Source of the DNA: Rhypophila decipiens
Taxonomy: Eukaryota; Ascomycota; Sordariomycetes; Sordariales; Naviculisporaceae
DNA length: 64,000 nt
Direction: 5' to 3'
NCBI GenBank assembly: GCA_033297075.1
Contig: MU858220.1
Location: forward strand, 16,290-80,289
Every line of letters begins with the position of its first letter. Positions within the stretch are counted from its first letter, which is position 1. The notes beneath the pieces are model-generated. The model was given only the letters and a program-made list of their open reading frames with translations. It ran no database searches and was not told where the DNA came from. Shown piece by piece: positions 47,929 through 59,531 of the stretch. Made by a program: the position numbers and the translations under genes.

Positions 47929-49429
47929 ATGCGCAAGGGCAGCCTCAAGGCCGTAGCGAGAATGATGGGCAGACCATATCGCGTCGCCATCATATGCATC
48001 CTCTTTTTGTTACTCACTCTCAATCAGCTGGGATACTTCTTGTCACCCGAACTGCATAGTCTTTTCCCATATCAATATGTGCAGACCTCACGGAGGGCTG
48101 CTGCCCCCGAGATACTAAATTCCACTCTTGGCGTAAGTGTTGGCACTGGATACACAACTAATGGCCCGGTATGGCCTTGGTTCTGTGCTGATAGACCTTA
48201 CAGTTCGAGAAAGTGTTCGTCGTCAACCTACCGGAACGCACCGATCGGCGAGATGCAATGACGCTTGGTACAGCTGTCAGCAATATATCCGTCACCTGGA
48301 TCAACGGCATCATGGGCTCGGCCGTCTCCAGCAAGGTCCTCCCCGCGGACAGCTTTGACAAGACCATCAGCAGAGGAAACAAGGGATCATGGCGAGCCCA
48401 TATGAATGCGCTCCAGACGTAAGTCTTTGAACACATTCGTTTGACTGCCAGGACTAACTCTCTTCCAGAATCATCGACCAAAATCTCACTAGCGCATTGA
48501 TAATGGAAGACGATATAGACTGGGACATTCGAATCAAGTCACAGCTGCAAGTCTTTGCCCAAGCCGCTCGCGCATTCACCCAGCCGGCCGCAAGCGAATC
48601 ATCAAACTCGGCCAGAGACAGTCCCAAAGTCCCCCTCGCCCAAGCAGAATCGTTTAACCCAGCCGACGCGACAGAAAATACGGTTGTCGAGCTCCCTGCT
48701 ACCCGCCTGCCTCATAAAAAGCTACGACCAACTTCCTCACCCTACGGCGACGACTGGGACGTCCTCTGGCTAGGCCACTGCGGGACAGAGTTCCCAACCA
48801 AATCCAAATCCGAACCCAAGGCAAAGCCCAAATCGCCCCCGCCCACTCGCCCAAACACAGGCTACACGCCCAAAACTAATCCCGAGCAAGTCCCGCTCCC
48901 TCTCCTCCGCGTGACGATCCCAAACGACATCACAGTCCCCCAACCACAACACCTCAAACCACACCCATTTGCGCTCCCCGACCCACTGGGGGAGGAATAC
49001 CCGCCGCACACGCGAATAGTCCACGCCTCGAGCGCAACAATCTGCACACAAGCCTACGCGGTAAGCCAGCAGGGCGCGAGGAAACTCTTGCATCAGTTTG
49101 GTCTACTATCTCTCACGGCCGGATGGGATCTTATGCTCAAGGATTGGTGCGACGGGGCGTATTTTGATGGGTATGCTTATGCACAGCAACAGGGGAAGAA
49201 GAGAACAAGGCCGCCAGTGTGTGTGACTGTTCAGCCGCCGTTGTTTAGTCATCACTATGGCAAGGCCTCTGCCTCGGATATCATGTCCCCTGGGGGAGGG
49301 TTCTTGAATAGGATTGGTAGAGGGGAGATGACGCCTTATATACGGTATAGTGTTAGGTTGAATATGGGCAAGTTGGTGGAGGGCGTTAGGGATTTGGAGG
49401 GCTTGGTGGATCAGTTGCCTGATAACTGA
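47929..49429 (+). CDS. GT25-family glycosyltransferase, type II membrane protein
   Basis: Three exons: 47929-48132, 48204-48418 and 48469-49429 (introns 71 and 50 bp), 459 aa. A single N-terminal signal-anchor (VAIICILFLLLTLNQLGYFL) puts the catalytic domain in the Golgi lumen. The splice at 48204 starts the GT25 fold with FEKVFVVNLPERTDRRDAM, the family's entry motif. Exon 3 gives ALIMEDDIDWD, the acidic metal site, then a hydrophilic insert of about 100 residues rich in Pro, Lys and Ser (residues about 195-300), and returns to fold motifs IVHASSATICTQAYAVSQQG and DLMLKDWCDG. GT25 enzymes transfer galactose or glucose to proteins or glycolipids. The acceptor is unknown here. Confidence 0.85.
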
Positions 49430-49770
49430 GGGACGTTTTTCTTTTTGTTCATGATTACTTGTTGTTTCGGCGTTTTCATTTTGGTTCTTGATGTGCTGTT
49501 TTGGATTAGTTGTTCTTGGGTAGACTGGTTCAGACCGGGGGATTTCCCAGGTGATCGATAAGCCCTTCGTCAATCCAGAAACCGTCTTTAAAAGGAACTC
49601 TGAGAAATCTTATAGAGTTCTATGTTGCTGAAAGCTAATGAACACTCTCGATCAGTACAAGTCTACGATAAGTCCTCCTAGCCAATCATGCCAAAGTTTA
49701 TACACCCTGCCCGCCCCGCATTAATGAGGGGTAATCTGGGACCCCTGAGCAACGTCCAACAGGGTCAGTC

Positions 49771-49875
49771 GGGACCTTGGCGCAGTTGGTTAGCGCGCAG
49801 GTCTCATAGCTTGCTATGATCTGGTGAAATATCAGAGTTATCCTGAGGTCGTGAGTTCGATCCTCACAGGTCCCA
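49771..49875 (+). tRNA. tRNA-Met (anticodon CAT), elongator, with 31-nt intron
   Basis: The 7-bp acceptor stem GGGACCT pairs with AGGTCCC and the discriminator is A. D arm GGCGCAGTTGGTTAGCGC, T arm GTGAGTTCGATCCTCAC. The anticodon CAT is at 49805-49807 in a CTCATA-A loop. The intron, 49809-49839, sits after position 37 as canonical. The T31-T39 mismatch of the anticodon stem also occurs in elongator tRNA-Met of yeast, so this is not the initiator. Mature length is 74 nt without CCA. Confidence 0.93.
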
Positions 49876-49879
49876 TCAC

Positions 49880-49884
49880 TTTTT
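49880..49884 (+). terminator. Pol III termination run after tRNA-Met
   Basis: Five T residues directly after the tRNA 3' end. Confidence 0.7.
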
Positions 49885-50229
49885 CTTTTTGCATTTTCAT
49901 CATCTTTGTTGACTTTGTCTTTTTATTCCAAATTGCAGGTACTCACTCTCCTGCCTTTCTTCTTTTTATGGGATCGCTCCCTAAAGCATCTGCAAGTGCA
50001 GCAAAATGAGATCAAATCCTGATCACCAAAGAGCCCACATTGGCCTACTTATCTACAAGATCAATTACAACGTTTATATTCTGTTTATAAGGAGCGCGCC
50101 AATCCTTTTGTTTTTCTGCCCAAGAAATCTGACCAGACTCATCAGATCCAGTAAGCAAGTCTTTGTCATGTACCATCCCTTGATATCCAGTTCCCTCGCT
50201 TGGCAACTACAACCCATGATATCCCAACT

Positions 50230-51638
50230 TTATAGATACGTCCACTTTCTCCCCTTTACCAGACAATCCTTCACTTTAACTGCCTGGCTCTGTGCAGCCC
50301 AACTATCCGTTCGCCAGATATACACGACCCAGCCGTCGCCTGGGGTATTTTTACTATCCTCCATAACCCGATCAACAACATCAGTCCTCAACCAAAATGA
50401 TGCAGTCTGCGCCGGAACCGAGTAGGCAAATGTCGAAACAACATGCATCCCTTTCTTCTCCAAAATCTTGGCCGAGTTTGCATCCTCGCATGACAACAGG
50501 CCTCTCAGACTAGCAGGCGGCTTTCCGAGCAACGACTTGTTCCAGAGGAGAATCATGAACCGCGACATTCGCAGGCCGTCGTCGCCCTTGAAGCCGCCCT
50601 TGAAGAGAACCTTGCACTCGACCACGTCTTGCGGCTGACTGTCTGTTCTTGCGGCAGAGCAAATCCAAACTTGAACAAGGGGCGCCAAAGTCCCACTAGG
50701 GTTGTGAGTTCCGCGTTGTAAGGCGAGACATTCATCTTCTTGGGGGGGTAGGTCTTGCTCAGATCCGCGACTGTAGTTATGAGACGAACTGGCGGTCTTG
50801 CCGTGGTGGTTACAGAGTCGCTGCACAGAGTCCGCAAGATTCCGGCAACCCAGTGGGCAGGGTAGCCAGCTACCTCGTGAAGTTGGGCCATCAGGCGAAG
50901 CAAGACGGTCAGATTAAAGGGCGAGTGGATTGCATATCCGTCTCGCTGGCCACGCGGGTAGGGGAGACAGATCTTGAGGAACCAGGCGTGGAGCCATTTC
51001 TCCAGCTGGGGGCGGGACATGGGTAACTTCTCAAAGGGGAGGGGGCGCCCAGTGGGGGGAACCAGGTCCCATTTCATGTAATCTTCTTGGACAAAGCCAT
51101 GGACTCCAGGGGGGCTAAGTTGTCGCTTGAGCTGGAACTGCTTCGAGATCAGAGATTCGTTGGGAAGAAGAGTGTATTCTGCGTTGAACTGGTCCATGTC
51201 GGCGAAGGACGTGCAGTTGAGAAGGTTGTTGAAGCAGACGCTGACGTCAGGGAGCGGTTTAAGGAGGGGACGCGCAAAGAGGAAGGGGTTCAGAGGCCCG
51301 CCTACGTAGTCGGGGATGTTGCTTAGGTGGATTCGGTCAAAGGTCTTGGGAAATTTGGACGGGTCGGGGCCTTGAATCTGCGGTTTGTCGTCGCTCCCGG
51401 CGGTGGCACTGGCTGTACCAACTGCGCGTCCTTCGTAGCAATCGTACTGAAGCCTTTCCATGACTTCTGCAACCTTCCCGCAGATGACCTCTATCACCAT
51501 GGAAGCTGACTCGACCAGCTCTATCGCGGCCTCTGCGCTTTCGGCGAAGAAGCCTGCAAGTCGGCTGATGTGTTGCCCTGCTTCCCCTTGAAAGACTGCA
51601 CATCCCTCGACACCGCCGCTAGGAGAAAAGAGTCTCAA
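50230..51638 (-). pseudogene. Truncated, frameshifted fragment resembling MYND/DUF4470-type fungal proteins
   Basis: The first part (51638 down to about 50660) reads FDRIHLSNIPDYVGGPLNPF, DMDQFNAEYTLLP, and AHWVAGILRTLCSDSVTTTA, the C-terminal half of a fungal family that often starts with a MYND finger and DUF4470. From about 50655 the protein continues in another frame (QPQDVVECKVLFKGGFKGDD, FMILLWNKSLLG) to the stop at 50230. No intron fits between the frames, so a small indel near 50630-50660 is likely. The 5' end has no ATG: the visible start is TTG, and the usual N-terminal half of the family is missing. A good acceptor (attaacag) sits just upstream at about 51655, so a decayed exon upstream (about 51761-52021) is possible. 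Family assignment is moderate. Confidence 0.6.
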
Positions 51639-51655
51639 TACTGCGACGACTAGCT

Positions 51656-53183
51656 GTTAATATACTAACTTCGGCGTTGTTGAACTATTATTACACATAT
51701 AGATGAATTAGGTCTAACCCTCCTGCTTCCCCGGATTATTCTGTCCTTCGTTATTGCTTGCTAATCTACATGTCGAGAGGCTGCGCTGCTTGCGCCTGGG
51801 GCTGGGTGGCTTGTGAAATTCACAGCGAGTCTCCTCTGCGGACGTCTGTTGGGATCACCTATTCGAGCGGATGCTAGCCAACACCGGTTTGGGGGTCGAG
51901 TCTCAATGCTGGATGGTGCTCCACTGTCCATCCAAGACACGATAATCAGGCCATTAGAGCCAAAATTAGCTGCAGAAACAAGACGTATATCCTTTTCATT
52001 TATGCCATTGATAATCAACACTTACAGCGTTGGTATTATTACCCTATAGATGTACGGCAGCCCATTATGATGGTGAAGACTGACTCCATCGAGGCCGAGG
52101 TAGGAGGCAACAAAGCCATCGACCAATGCAATCTGGTCGATGTAGAAACCATGCACGCCGACTCGTGGAGATGACTCCAGGTTGGACATCCAGTTAAGAC
52201 AACGGCAAAGTTCAGCTCGCCATGCATGCCTGTAGCTACGGTTAAGTAGTTTGACTATCGTGTAGAATCTTGGCTGCGCAGGCGACCAGCCATACCTGGC
52301 GTTCGTCCCAAATGAGGCGCCGCCTCTGGCTTTGACTACTAGAGTTCGTATAAATGCCCCAGGGTTTTTCCCATTTGTGGGTCTCATCATTCCCCTTTAA
52401 GCATGTTACAATAAAATTCAGGTTCAGCTTCCGCCTTTAGCTTTAGTTCAATTGAGATAGGAGTTCGCTTGGATGTCGGCCTTTCAAAAGCTTCGGCTGT
52501 AAGGATGTTATTTTGTTCTGGAAGCCACACGCGTATTCACATCGTCAACCTACGGAGTGGGAAGCTGCACCCAAGCTTGTAATGAATGGGGTTATGCTGC
52601 TGGCTTTGTACTTAGTCGACCGTGTCCGGTCTCGGCAGGCCTGAGCATGTTTGAGTGACAGCTTTAGTTAGATGAGCGGCGGCTGCTAGGAGACATCATG
52701 CCTGGGAGCAAAACGAATAGATGGAGGATCGAGTGCGAGAGCGGAAGGAGGACTGGATGAAGACTCCTCTGGCTTTCGAGGGCACCAAGACTGCGTCTGT
52801 GTCAGGTATTAGTAACTGTGGCCACCGCGGATGGAAAGCGGATATTGTGACAGATATTCCTGGGGAAGCAGAAAAGGTACTGTGCATCAGCACACAGTTG
52901 TAGAGAATGGAAATAGCTTACCGCCACCAATACGAAGACCAGCAAACCGCCTGCACGTTTCAAGCCCTTTGCCAAGAACTTCAAGTTGTCGGTTCAGCTC
53001 CTCACCGAGGGCGCGACTTTCTTCCGACTCTCCAGCAATGCGATCGACCAGCTCTGCACTCATGCCATAGACGGAGACTGGTGACATATATTGATGTTTG
53101 CAACGCTCTAAAGCTTATTTTTATTTTAAAGAGTATAGAAATATAGATTGCTACGCTTCTACGTATATACGCAGTTAATAATG
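51656..53183. other. Degraded region without confident genes
   Basis: AT-rich with many short ORFs in both strands. A minus-strand segment at about 53060-52890 (SAELVDRIAGESEESRALGE) reads like a helical exon and could be a continuation of the ORF at 53945, but no in-phase join was found. No terminal repeats or transposase motifs seen. Confidence 0.35.
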
Positions 53184-53945
53184 TCATTCAGCTCGCCCTT
53201 GTGGCTGTCTGAGAATGTGTATAAACTCTAGCATCAGTTTCTGTGCTTGCCCGTTAATTCCTCTGTTTATCCCAAGGGGAGATGAAAATGGATGGAATAG
53301 CCCGTCCTCAGGGTTCGTAATATACTGTGTACTTAGTGATCCGCCGCTGGCCGCGTGGGTCTCGTCTGTTGGGTCCACCACATCCCAGTCTGCGGCAGCA
53401 TCCTCGTTCGCAGCAAGCATGGACCCTAGAGCCGTTTGCAGACTACTACTCGTCTGGCTGATCCTTGGGCTGTTATAACCTGTGGTGTCTGGATCGACTC
53501 GCGTGGGGCTAATATCGGGATTGGCCAGTTTCGCATCAGCTTGCGGGATCTGGTCCTCCATACTAGCATCACTCTGGGCCGGATCAACCACAATTTCCTC
53601 GACGACCTTCTCTTCACGTGGTCCTTGTCTACGTGTATTCCGTCTTCTCTTTCGTTGTGCTCTGGTCCCGCCTTCCGTAAAGAACTCCTGAAGCTGTGAA
53701 TACATTAGCGGTGTATACTCATGCAAACGAGCTAGAGTGCGTACAAACGAGTTGACGTCCGGCATTTCCATACCGGCAGGGAGGTGTGCCACCCCCTGTA
53801 GCTCTTTATAAGTCGGGTTCCAGAAGACGTAAGAGATGAATGTGCTGCATAGCACGCCTGTCTCTTTAGCTTTGCTCATGCCGCTTACTGTTCTCTTTCT
53901 CGCCATCTCCTTCTGTGGCTTCGTGTGACCAGTTGGATGGGCCAT
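53184..53945 (-). CDS. Orphan ORF, weak MADS-like N-terminus
   Basis: 253-aa ORF with ATG at 53945. The N-terminus (ARKRTVSGMSKAKETGVLCS then FISYVFWNPTYKELQG) has the spacing of basic residues, KAxE and LC of a MADS box, but lacks enough of the consensus to be sure. The middle has a basic patch (RAQRKRRRNTRRQGP) followed by an acidic, Asp/Glu/Ser-rich region, ending SFHPFSSPLG-like text. It could be a degenerate MADS-type regulator, an orphan gene, or part of a mobile element in a degraded area. I do not recognise the family. Confidence 0.4.
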   Translation of the reverse strand: MAHPTGHTKPQKEMARKRTVSGMSKAKETGVLCSTFISYVFWNPTYKELQGVAHLPAGMEMPDVNSFVRTLARLHEYTPLMYSQLQEFFTEGGTRAQRKRRRNTRRQGPREEKVVEEIVVDPAQSDASMEDQIPQADAKLANPDISPTRVDPDTTGYNSPRISQTSSSLQTALGSMLAANEDAAADWDVVDPTDETHAASGGSLSTQYITNPEDGLFHPFSSPLGINRGINGQAQKLMLEFIHILRQPQGRAE

Positions 53946-54469
53946 TCCGAGGTACTAGGCTGTAAGTAAGATGGCGATACAGAGCTTGGTCTTGACCTGG
54001 GCTCCAATTCGCCTTTTGTGTATTTTCCCTACACGGCCCTGTCCCTTAGTGCAAGTCTCTATAACTAGGCGTCAGAAACGGCTTCTGGAAAGAGTGCGTT
54101 GTATAACAATTGGTATAAGATCTGCATGTAATTAGGTACCTCACCGGTCTTACGGAGTGATTTGTAGCTCTCATTGGTGACACATCAAGGAGCCATTTCC
54201 GAATCTAAAATACAAACAGGCAGTGGACATCTCCATGGGACAATTCAACATTCCAATCCCGTCGATCTTCTTATATCCGATAGCTGGAACGTAGTCGATA
54301 CGATTTGCGGTCTGGCAATGCCACGATCGTCGAAACAACCCTGCTTAGGACATGCCATCCTTGCAAGGACCATTTGAGAGCTATATATAATATAAGGGTA
54401 ATCGCAATTTCGGTTCCTTTCAAGTCGTCGACGCGACGCAGTCGTTCCTGTTCCTCTCAGGTAATTATC
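53946..54469. other. Intergenic
   Basis: Promoter side of both flanking genes. Nothing else seen. Confidence 0.45.
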
Positions 54470-55503
54470 ATGCCTCACATTTCGTTTTGGGCGCTGGGCC
54501 TGCTTGGCTTTCTTTCTCCTGCTCTCGGAATTGCCAACAATGGCGACTCTTGTCGCACAGGGGCACTCTCTTACCTTGCGAATCGCAATGGTATTCCAAA
54601 CAGTTGCATCTCCAAGATTTCCTCGCAAGCAAAGACATTCTGCAGCGGTTACATGATTAAGACAAGCGCGGGTCTTGTCACCGCCAGCCGAGTCGCGACA
54701 ATCACAGTGACCAAGACAGAAACCTTGAAGACTACAGCGACCCAAACGTTAGTTTCAAAAACCGAGACCACGGCAATTCGGGTTCAGACCGCTACAACAG
54801 CCACGGCGACGTCTACCACGACTGTCACCACGTTTGTTCCTCCTCAAAGCCTGGTACCCCGGGTCGTGAATAATTACCCTTGTCCCGACCTCCCCGATAA
54901 AAGGCTGTTGTCCCTCTTTCCAGCCAACCTGGTCTCCTCGGCGTGCAAGTGTCTAGGCGTCACGCCCACATTACTCGTGGCTCTTTTCACCACGACACAA
55001 ACTTCCACGTCGGTATGTAGCTTTCTATTTCGACATTTCATTACCACAAAAGACAAACTACAGAATAGGAAACTAACAAGAAGTGTGTGATACTATAGAC
55101 AGCCTCAGCAACCAGCAAAACAACAACAACCACGACCATAACAATCACCACAGTCTCATCCTCGACGACCACTTCAACCACCACCGTCTCAGCCGTGGCA
55201 ACCGAAACCGTCACCATCGATTTCTGCAGCGTGTCGTACAACCCATCCGGCAACGGCATCGGCAACACCATCCTGACGCCACCCGGCGTGTCCACTGCGT
55301 TTGACTGCTGCGTCCTGTGCTGGAATACCATAAACTGCGTCGCCTCGGCTTTCCCGAGTGGCTGCCAGTTGCTTGTCAAGACCGAAATGCTAGATGGGGC
55401 GCCGACCAGCGACATATGTCCGCTGGGGAGTGAGGGCTACAACTTTCCTCGGGGTCCGGGGGTGGTATATTCTGGACCTTGCGCAGTGCCACCCGTGCCT
55501 TGA
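54470..55503 (+). CDS. Secreted Ser/Thr-rich protein with Cys-rich Apple/PAN-like C-terminus
   Basis: Two exons, 54470-55012 and 55099-55503 (intron 86 bp), both multiples of three, 315 aa. The start at 54470 opens a signal peptide (FWALGLLGFLSPALG). Residues about 70-130 and 175-210 are long Thr/Ser/Val repeats (TATSTTTVTTFV, TTTTTTITITTV), expected to be heavily O-glycosylated. Between them a Cys module (YPCPDLPDKRLL, SACKCLGV) and at the end another (FDCCVLCWNTINCVASAFP, CQLLVK), which has the Cys spacing of fungal Apple/PAN-like modules. It is probably a cell-wall or extracellular adhesion-type protein. No GPI signal at the C-terminus. Functional role unknown. Confidence 0.78.
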
Positions 55504-55653
55504 GGTTGAGTAAGTACATATAACAATTCCGGAAAGGCTTCAAGATAAAGAATGAAACGTTTAAGCCCTGCCTGATACATGGCTTGTTTCTTTCAGCATT
55601 TTATAGCGCGCCACCAGTATCAGGAAATACATACACAGACAATAAATACGGAA

Positions 55654-57711
55654 CTAACGACCGTTACGCGCATCCCGTAGCTGTCTGCCTATCAAGCTTG
55701 AGCCATCGAGCAGCTCCACCATCGCAACCCGAATAAGCTCGAACTGAAGCTCATTAAACCCCTTCCACAACTGCCACTGATACTTCGCCAGCGGAGCACC
55801 CAGATAAACACCCCCGGGATGGCAAGCCGAGATATTCCACAACTGCTTGGGCTCATACAGTGTCATGAACAAGCCCGGAAAAACATCCTCAAACAATGCA
55901 CATCCTGCGACCCAGACCAGCCCGCTATACCCCGGTGCTTCTTTATCTCTTGCCGCTTGTTCTGCGTTGAAATTTGAACCCTGTACTAGGACAATGTGGG
56001 ATTTTAAGTCGGAAGTGTCGATTGATTCTTGTCCTGGTAGGGATGGGGGGTTGAGGTAGGAAGATATGGCACCGCGGTCGGCTACTAAGAAGACATCGCC
56101 TGCGAGGAGGAGGCTGTTAATAAGTGGAGATTTGGTCTCGCAGAGGGAGGCGAAATGGCGGCGGGCGGCGGGGATGTCGTTCTCTGGAATTCCGTGATCG
56201 CGTCCGTCTAGCCAGGTGATTTTGCAGGATTGTTTGATGGACGATGCTCCGAGGACATGTTCTTCGTTGCCAGCCTCGGCCCAAGCTGAGACGTCAGAAT
56301 TGAACTTGGCGAGGAACGACGACCATTCTTCGTGAGAGTGCGAGTAATCCAGTCTATAGGCGACAAAGCCCCAGTGGGTGTAGGTTACGAGCTGTTGGTC
56401 CGAGGAACGGGTCATGCGGGCTTTGAGACAGGTGACCCAGAGTTCTTCTGTGATGGGGGTCGGAATCACCGACATATTGCCGCGCATTTCGGAAGATACT
56501 TGGTCGAGGGCTGCCCAGGCCTGAGTTTGACGGCGGATGGCGTCATCTGAGCCGTTTCCTTGGGCCTGCAGGAGGTGTTGCAGTCGGGTAGTAAAAACCG
56601 TCTCGCGCTGGCCCACATCCTGGGGATAAGTCCCTGCGGGGATGGGAAATGCCCCCCTGGCGTTGAGGTGGTATGTCCAGTTGACGATGGGCGGGGAGGA
56701 TAGGCGTTTCCAGTGCGCGAGGGGGTTCTTGAATCCGGTGAGCGGGATGAGCAAGCTGAGTTCGGCCTTGGTTCGACGCTGCACGAGCACCTCGAGCTGG
56801 TTGCGGGTACCTCCCCTGGGGTCACCTGCTTGCGGGGGCTGGGTACGGAGCATCTCGACAAGCTGGGCATGTAGCGCATTGGCGTGTGACATGTACCACT
56901 GGTGGGCCCGGGTGGTCATGAACTCTACGCGGCTGAAGAAGAACTCTGCCCACAGCTCAGCCGCTTTGCCCGGCGAATTAGGATCTCTGGGTTCTTGTCG
57001 CCGCGCATAATAGGAAGCCAGAGCCTGGTCGAAATGCGCCAGGTGTTCATACACCCTGTTGTAGGCCTTGCGCATTTTACCGAGCCTTTCGGGGATGTTG
57101 AAGTAGAGAAAGACGTCAGTCTTTTCGAGGTGGTCAATGGCGTAGACGAACCGCTTGGGCGGCAGGCTGTCGTCAAGCTGATGCAGTCCCTTTTCCCTCA
57201 AGCGCCGGTCTGAGAGAGGGACAAGTCCGCCCCAGGCACGCTGCTTGTTGAAGCCGAGCTCATAGTCAACCATCGAGAGACCTTCAAATCGCCCGCCGAG
57301 AATGGCCGAAAAGTCAAACAAGTCTTCCATGCCGCTGAAGGCGAACATGAACAAGTTGGCAGCTGACTCTGCCGGGTTGCGTGTGTTGTTGAATGGTGCA
57401 GGCGCCCATTCTCGGTACGGTTTACCGAACATAGCCACCTCCTCGGGCCTGAGGTTTTGCAGAGGGTTTACGCGACCATTGGGCAGCTTGTTGTCATTGA
57501 GAAAGAGGAGAAACTCGCCGCTGAGACTGATGGGGAGTGGCGTGTCATCTGTGATGAATGGTTAGCCCACGGTAGGAGACATGGAAAACAAGCAAAAGGG
57601 AGACCCACTGACGACAATCGGATCGCCCCTGACCTCCCGGCCCAAGAGGTCTCGCATCTCGAGGACCTCCCCATTTGGCCCGATATTGTGTCTAAACATA
57701 TTCGCGGCCAT
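55654..57711 (-). CDS. Conserved-looking protein of unknown family, 665 aa
   Basis: Two exons, 57711-57609 and 57548-55654 (intron 60 bp), 665 aa; the splice joins DPIVV to NDTPLPISLSGEFLLFLNDN in frame. The long ORF has no stop, balanced composition and recurrent aromatic/acidic motifs (MEDLFDFSAILGG, ELWAEFFFSRVEF, FLVADRGAISSYL, GYSGLVWVAGCALFEDVF, MTLYEPKQLWN, HPGGVYLGAPLAKYQWQLWK). No signal peptide, membrane helix or known catalytic motif stands out. I do not recognise the family. It shows no lesion and its neighbours do not suggest a role. Confidence 0.7.
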
Positions 57712-57960
57712 TTTCTCGACACAATGCGACAAAAGCAAGGACTTGAGGATATAGGAAGGAAGATGAAGATGCTTGTATATATAGAGTTGGACACGGAGTT
57801 CCGCAGAGTGAATGTTTGGTGCTGCATGATGCCTGAGTGTGTCGTGACATGGATGGTGAGATTAAGGTCTCTAGGCAACCGCCGGGTTAATGTCGGACTA
57901 TTGGAGTTGTTGGTTGTTGGACCATTGGGACGGTACTATCCGTAACCCGTACTCCGCCAG

Positions 57961-58073
57961 TACTCGTCGGTTGGGCCCCACTACGTTCTACGAACCGACC
58001 ATTTTTTGGCGTTACTTCTCTAGCGAAGCCGAGAGTCGGTTCGGAAAACGAAGTGGGCCTCAACCGACGAGTA
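57961..58073. repeat. Fold-back repeat, 40-bp arms (MITE-like)
   Basis: The left arm 57961-58000 (TACTCGTCGGTTGGGCCCC...) is the inverse complement of the right arm 58034-58073 with about five mismatches over 40 bp; the spacer is 33 bp. Further weak complementarity continues outside the arms. It is unrelated in sequence to the palindrome at 20.5 kb. No transposase coding sequence, so a non-autonomous element or hairpin is likely. Confidence 0.8.
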
Positions 58074-58607
58074 GAGGCGTGACAGCCTAACGTGCGTGAA
58101 ATGACGCGAGCTAACACGGTTTAACGCCGAGGTGGAGGGCTTTTGCTGCCTGCGATCAACCAACCCCTGATAACGATAGCCAATCACAGCTGGACTTGAT
58201 CTTTGGAGGCAAAAGAAGAGAAAGATTTCCTGCAGTTATCTTAGAACGTGAACTTGATCAAAGAGAAGATGTGGTTGATTCAATTGAAAATTGAATCGTA
58301 TGTTCGCTGACAGGAAGAGCTGAATGCTGCCGGCATTTCATCGTCTCTTGGCATGCTCGGACGTTTCGTGCTGAGATTGCCGGCCCGGTGAGCGGATCCA
58401 TTAAAGGGGTGCATGAGCCCATAACCCTAACCCTGGTCCTCGGAGCATCAACAAGCCCTCCAAGGGGTTTGTTTATTTTGAGCCCGGCTGGCTAGCGCCC
58501 ATTGCTCCCCGGGCAGGAATGGTTAAAATCCCAACACACTTCTCATTCCTTTCTTTTTCAATATATCACAAGTTCCCATACCACATTAGCAAACAACCGA
58601 AAATACC
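58074..58607. other. Intergenic
   Basis: Promoter side of the APH gene. A two-unit CCCTAA stretch at about 58422-58434 is too short to be a telomeric remnant. Nothing else seen. Confidence 0.45.
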
Positions 58608-59531
58608 ATGTCAGCGACGTTATCCAGCGGATGCCTCCCCTCACCAGAATCTGCAATATTTACCGAGTCTTCGTTCTTCCCACGCAATGGACCAGACGCG
58701 CAACTCCAATCACCTGGCGATGTTCGTGCGAGAAGCGCAACCCAGTCGAACTGGACACGGACTGCCGTCCAGCCCGCCCGGTTCCTAGAACTTGGCCTCG
58801 TCGTCAAATTCGGACGCGCACCCCGGGTAACAGTCGCCGAGGGCCAATGTCTCTGGGCCCTCCGCCGCGCCTTGCCCAACTTTCCAGTACCTGAGGTTTA
58901 TGGGTGGACGCACGATGGCGGTGAGGTCTTCATCTATATGGAACTCATGCACGGCGTCACTTTGGAAGAAAGATGGGAAACTCTAGACCCGACTGAGCGA
59001 AGCAGTATCTGCGCGCAGCTTCGGGATCTCGTCACCTTATTACGTAGCTTACGACAAACACCCGACGACGACGCCTTCCTTGGTCACGTGAACCGCGAGG
59101 CATTGGGCGACATCATCTTTACTGACAACGAGACTCGACCACCGGCGGGGCCTTTCCAGTCTGTTGCCGAGTTTCACGATTGGCTGTCTTTGCAGATCAG
59201 GACTGGCTTGGAGGTTCACTGGCCCGGAAAGCAACCCTGCGAGATTCCGGACCCATACCGAGACGGCCTGCCCGACGAAGCAGCCGTGACTTTTACGCAT
59301 GGGGATCTGCATCCGAGTAATATTATTATATCAGTCGACTCCCCATGTAGGATCGTTGCGCTCATCGACTGGCGGCAGTCAGGATGGTATCCCGAGTATT
59401 GGGAGGCCTGCAAAGCCTATTACACGGCCGAAGTTGGGGGTGAATGGATGGAGAGGTATATCCCGCTATTTATTGACGAGCCAGCCTGTATCGACACATT
59501 TGATGACTACGCAAGAGCTTTTGGCTTCTGA
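58608..59531 (+). CDS. APH-fold phosphotransferase (aminoglycoside phosphotransferase superfamily)
   Basis: Single exon, 307 aa. Substrate-lobe text VVKFGRAPRVTVAEGQCLWA supplies the Lys, VPEVYGWTHDGGEVFIYMEL the hinge. The catalytic loop is FTHGDLHPSNIII near residue 230 (HGDLHxxN) and the metal-binding DFG-equivalent is VALIDWRQSGWYPEYWE. Fungi hold large families of such kinases with unknown small-molecule or protein substrates; resistance to antibiotics is not implied. All catalytic residues are present. It stands alone, with no operon-like neighbour. Confidence 0.85.
   Translation: MSATLSSGCLPSPESAIFTESSFFPRNGPDAQLQSPGDVRARSATQSNWTRTAVQPARFLELGLVVKFGRAPRVTVAEGQCLWALRRALPNFPVPEVYGWTHDGGEVFIYMELMHGVTLEERWETLDPTERSSICAQLRDLVTLLRSLRQTPDDDAFLGHVNREALGDIIFTDNETRPPAGPFQSVAEFHDWLSLQIRTGLEVHWPGKQPCEIPDPYRDGLPDEAAVTFTHGDLHPSNIIISVDSPCRIVALIDWRQSGWYPEYWEACKAYYTAEVGGEWMERYIPLFIDEPACIDTFDDYARAFGF

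Noticed and set aside
58422..58434. CCCTAACCCTAA-like telomeric text
   Set aside because: Only two units; expected by chance.
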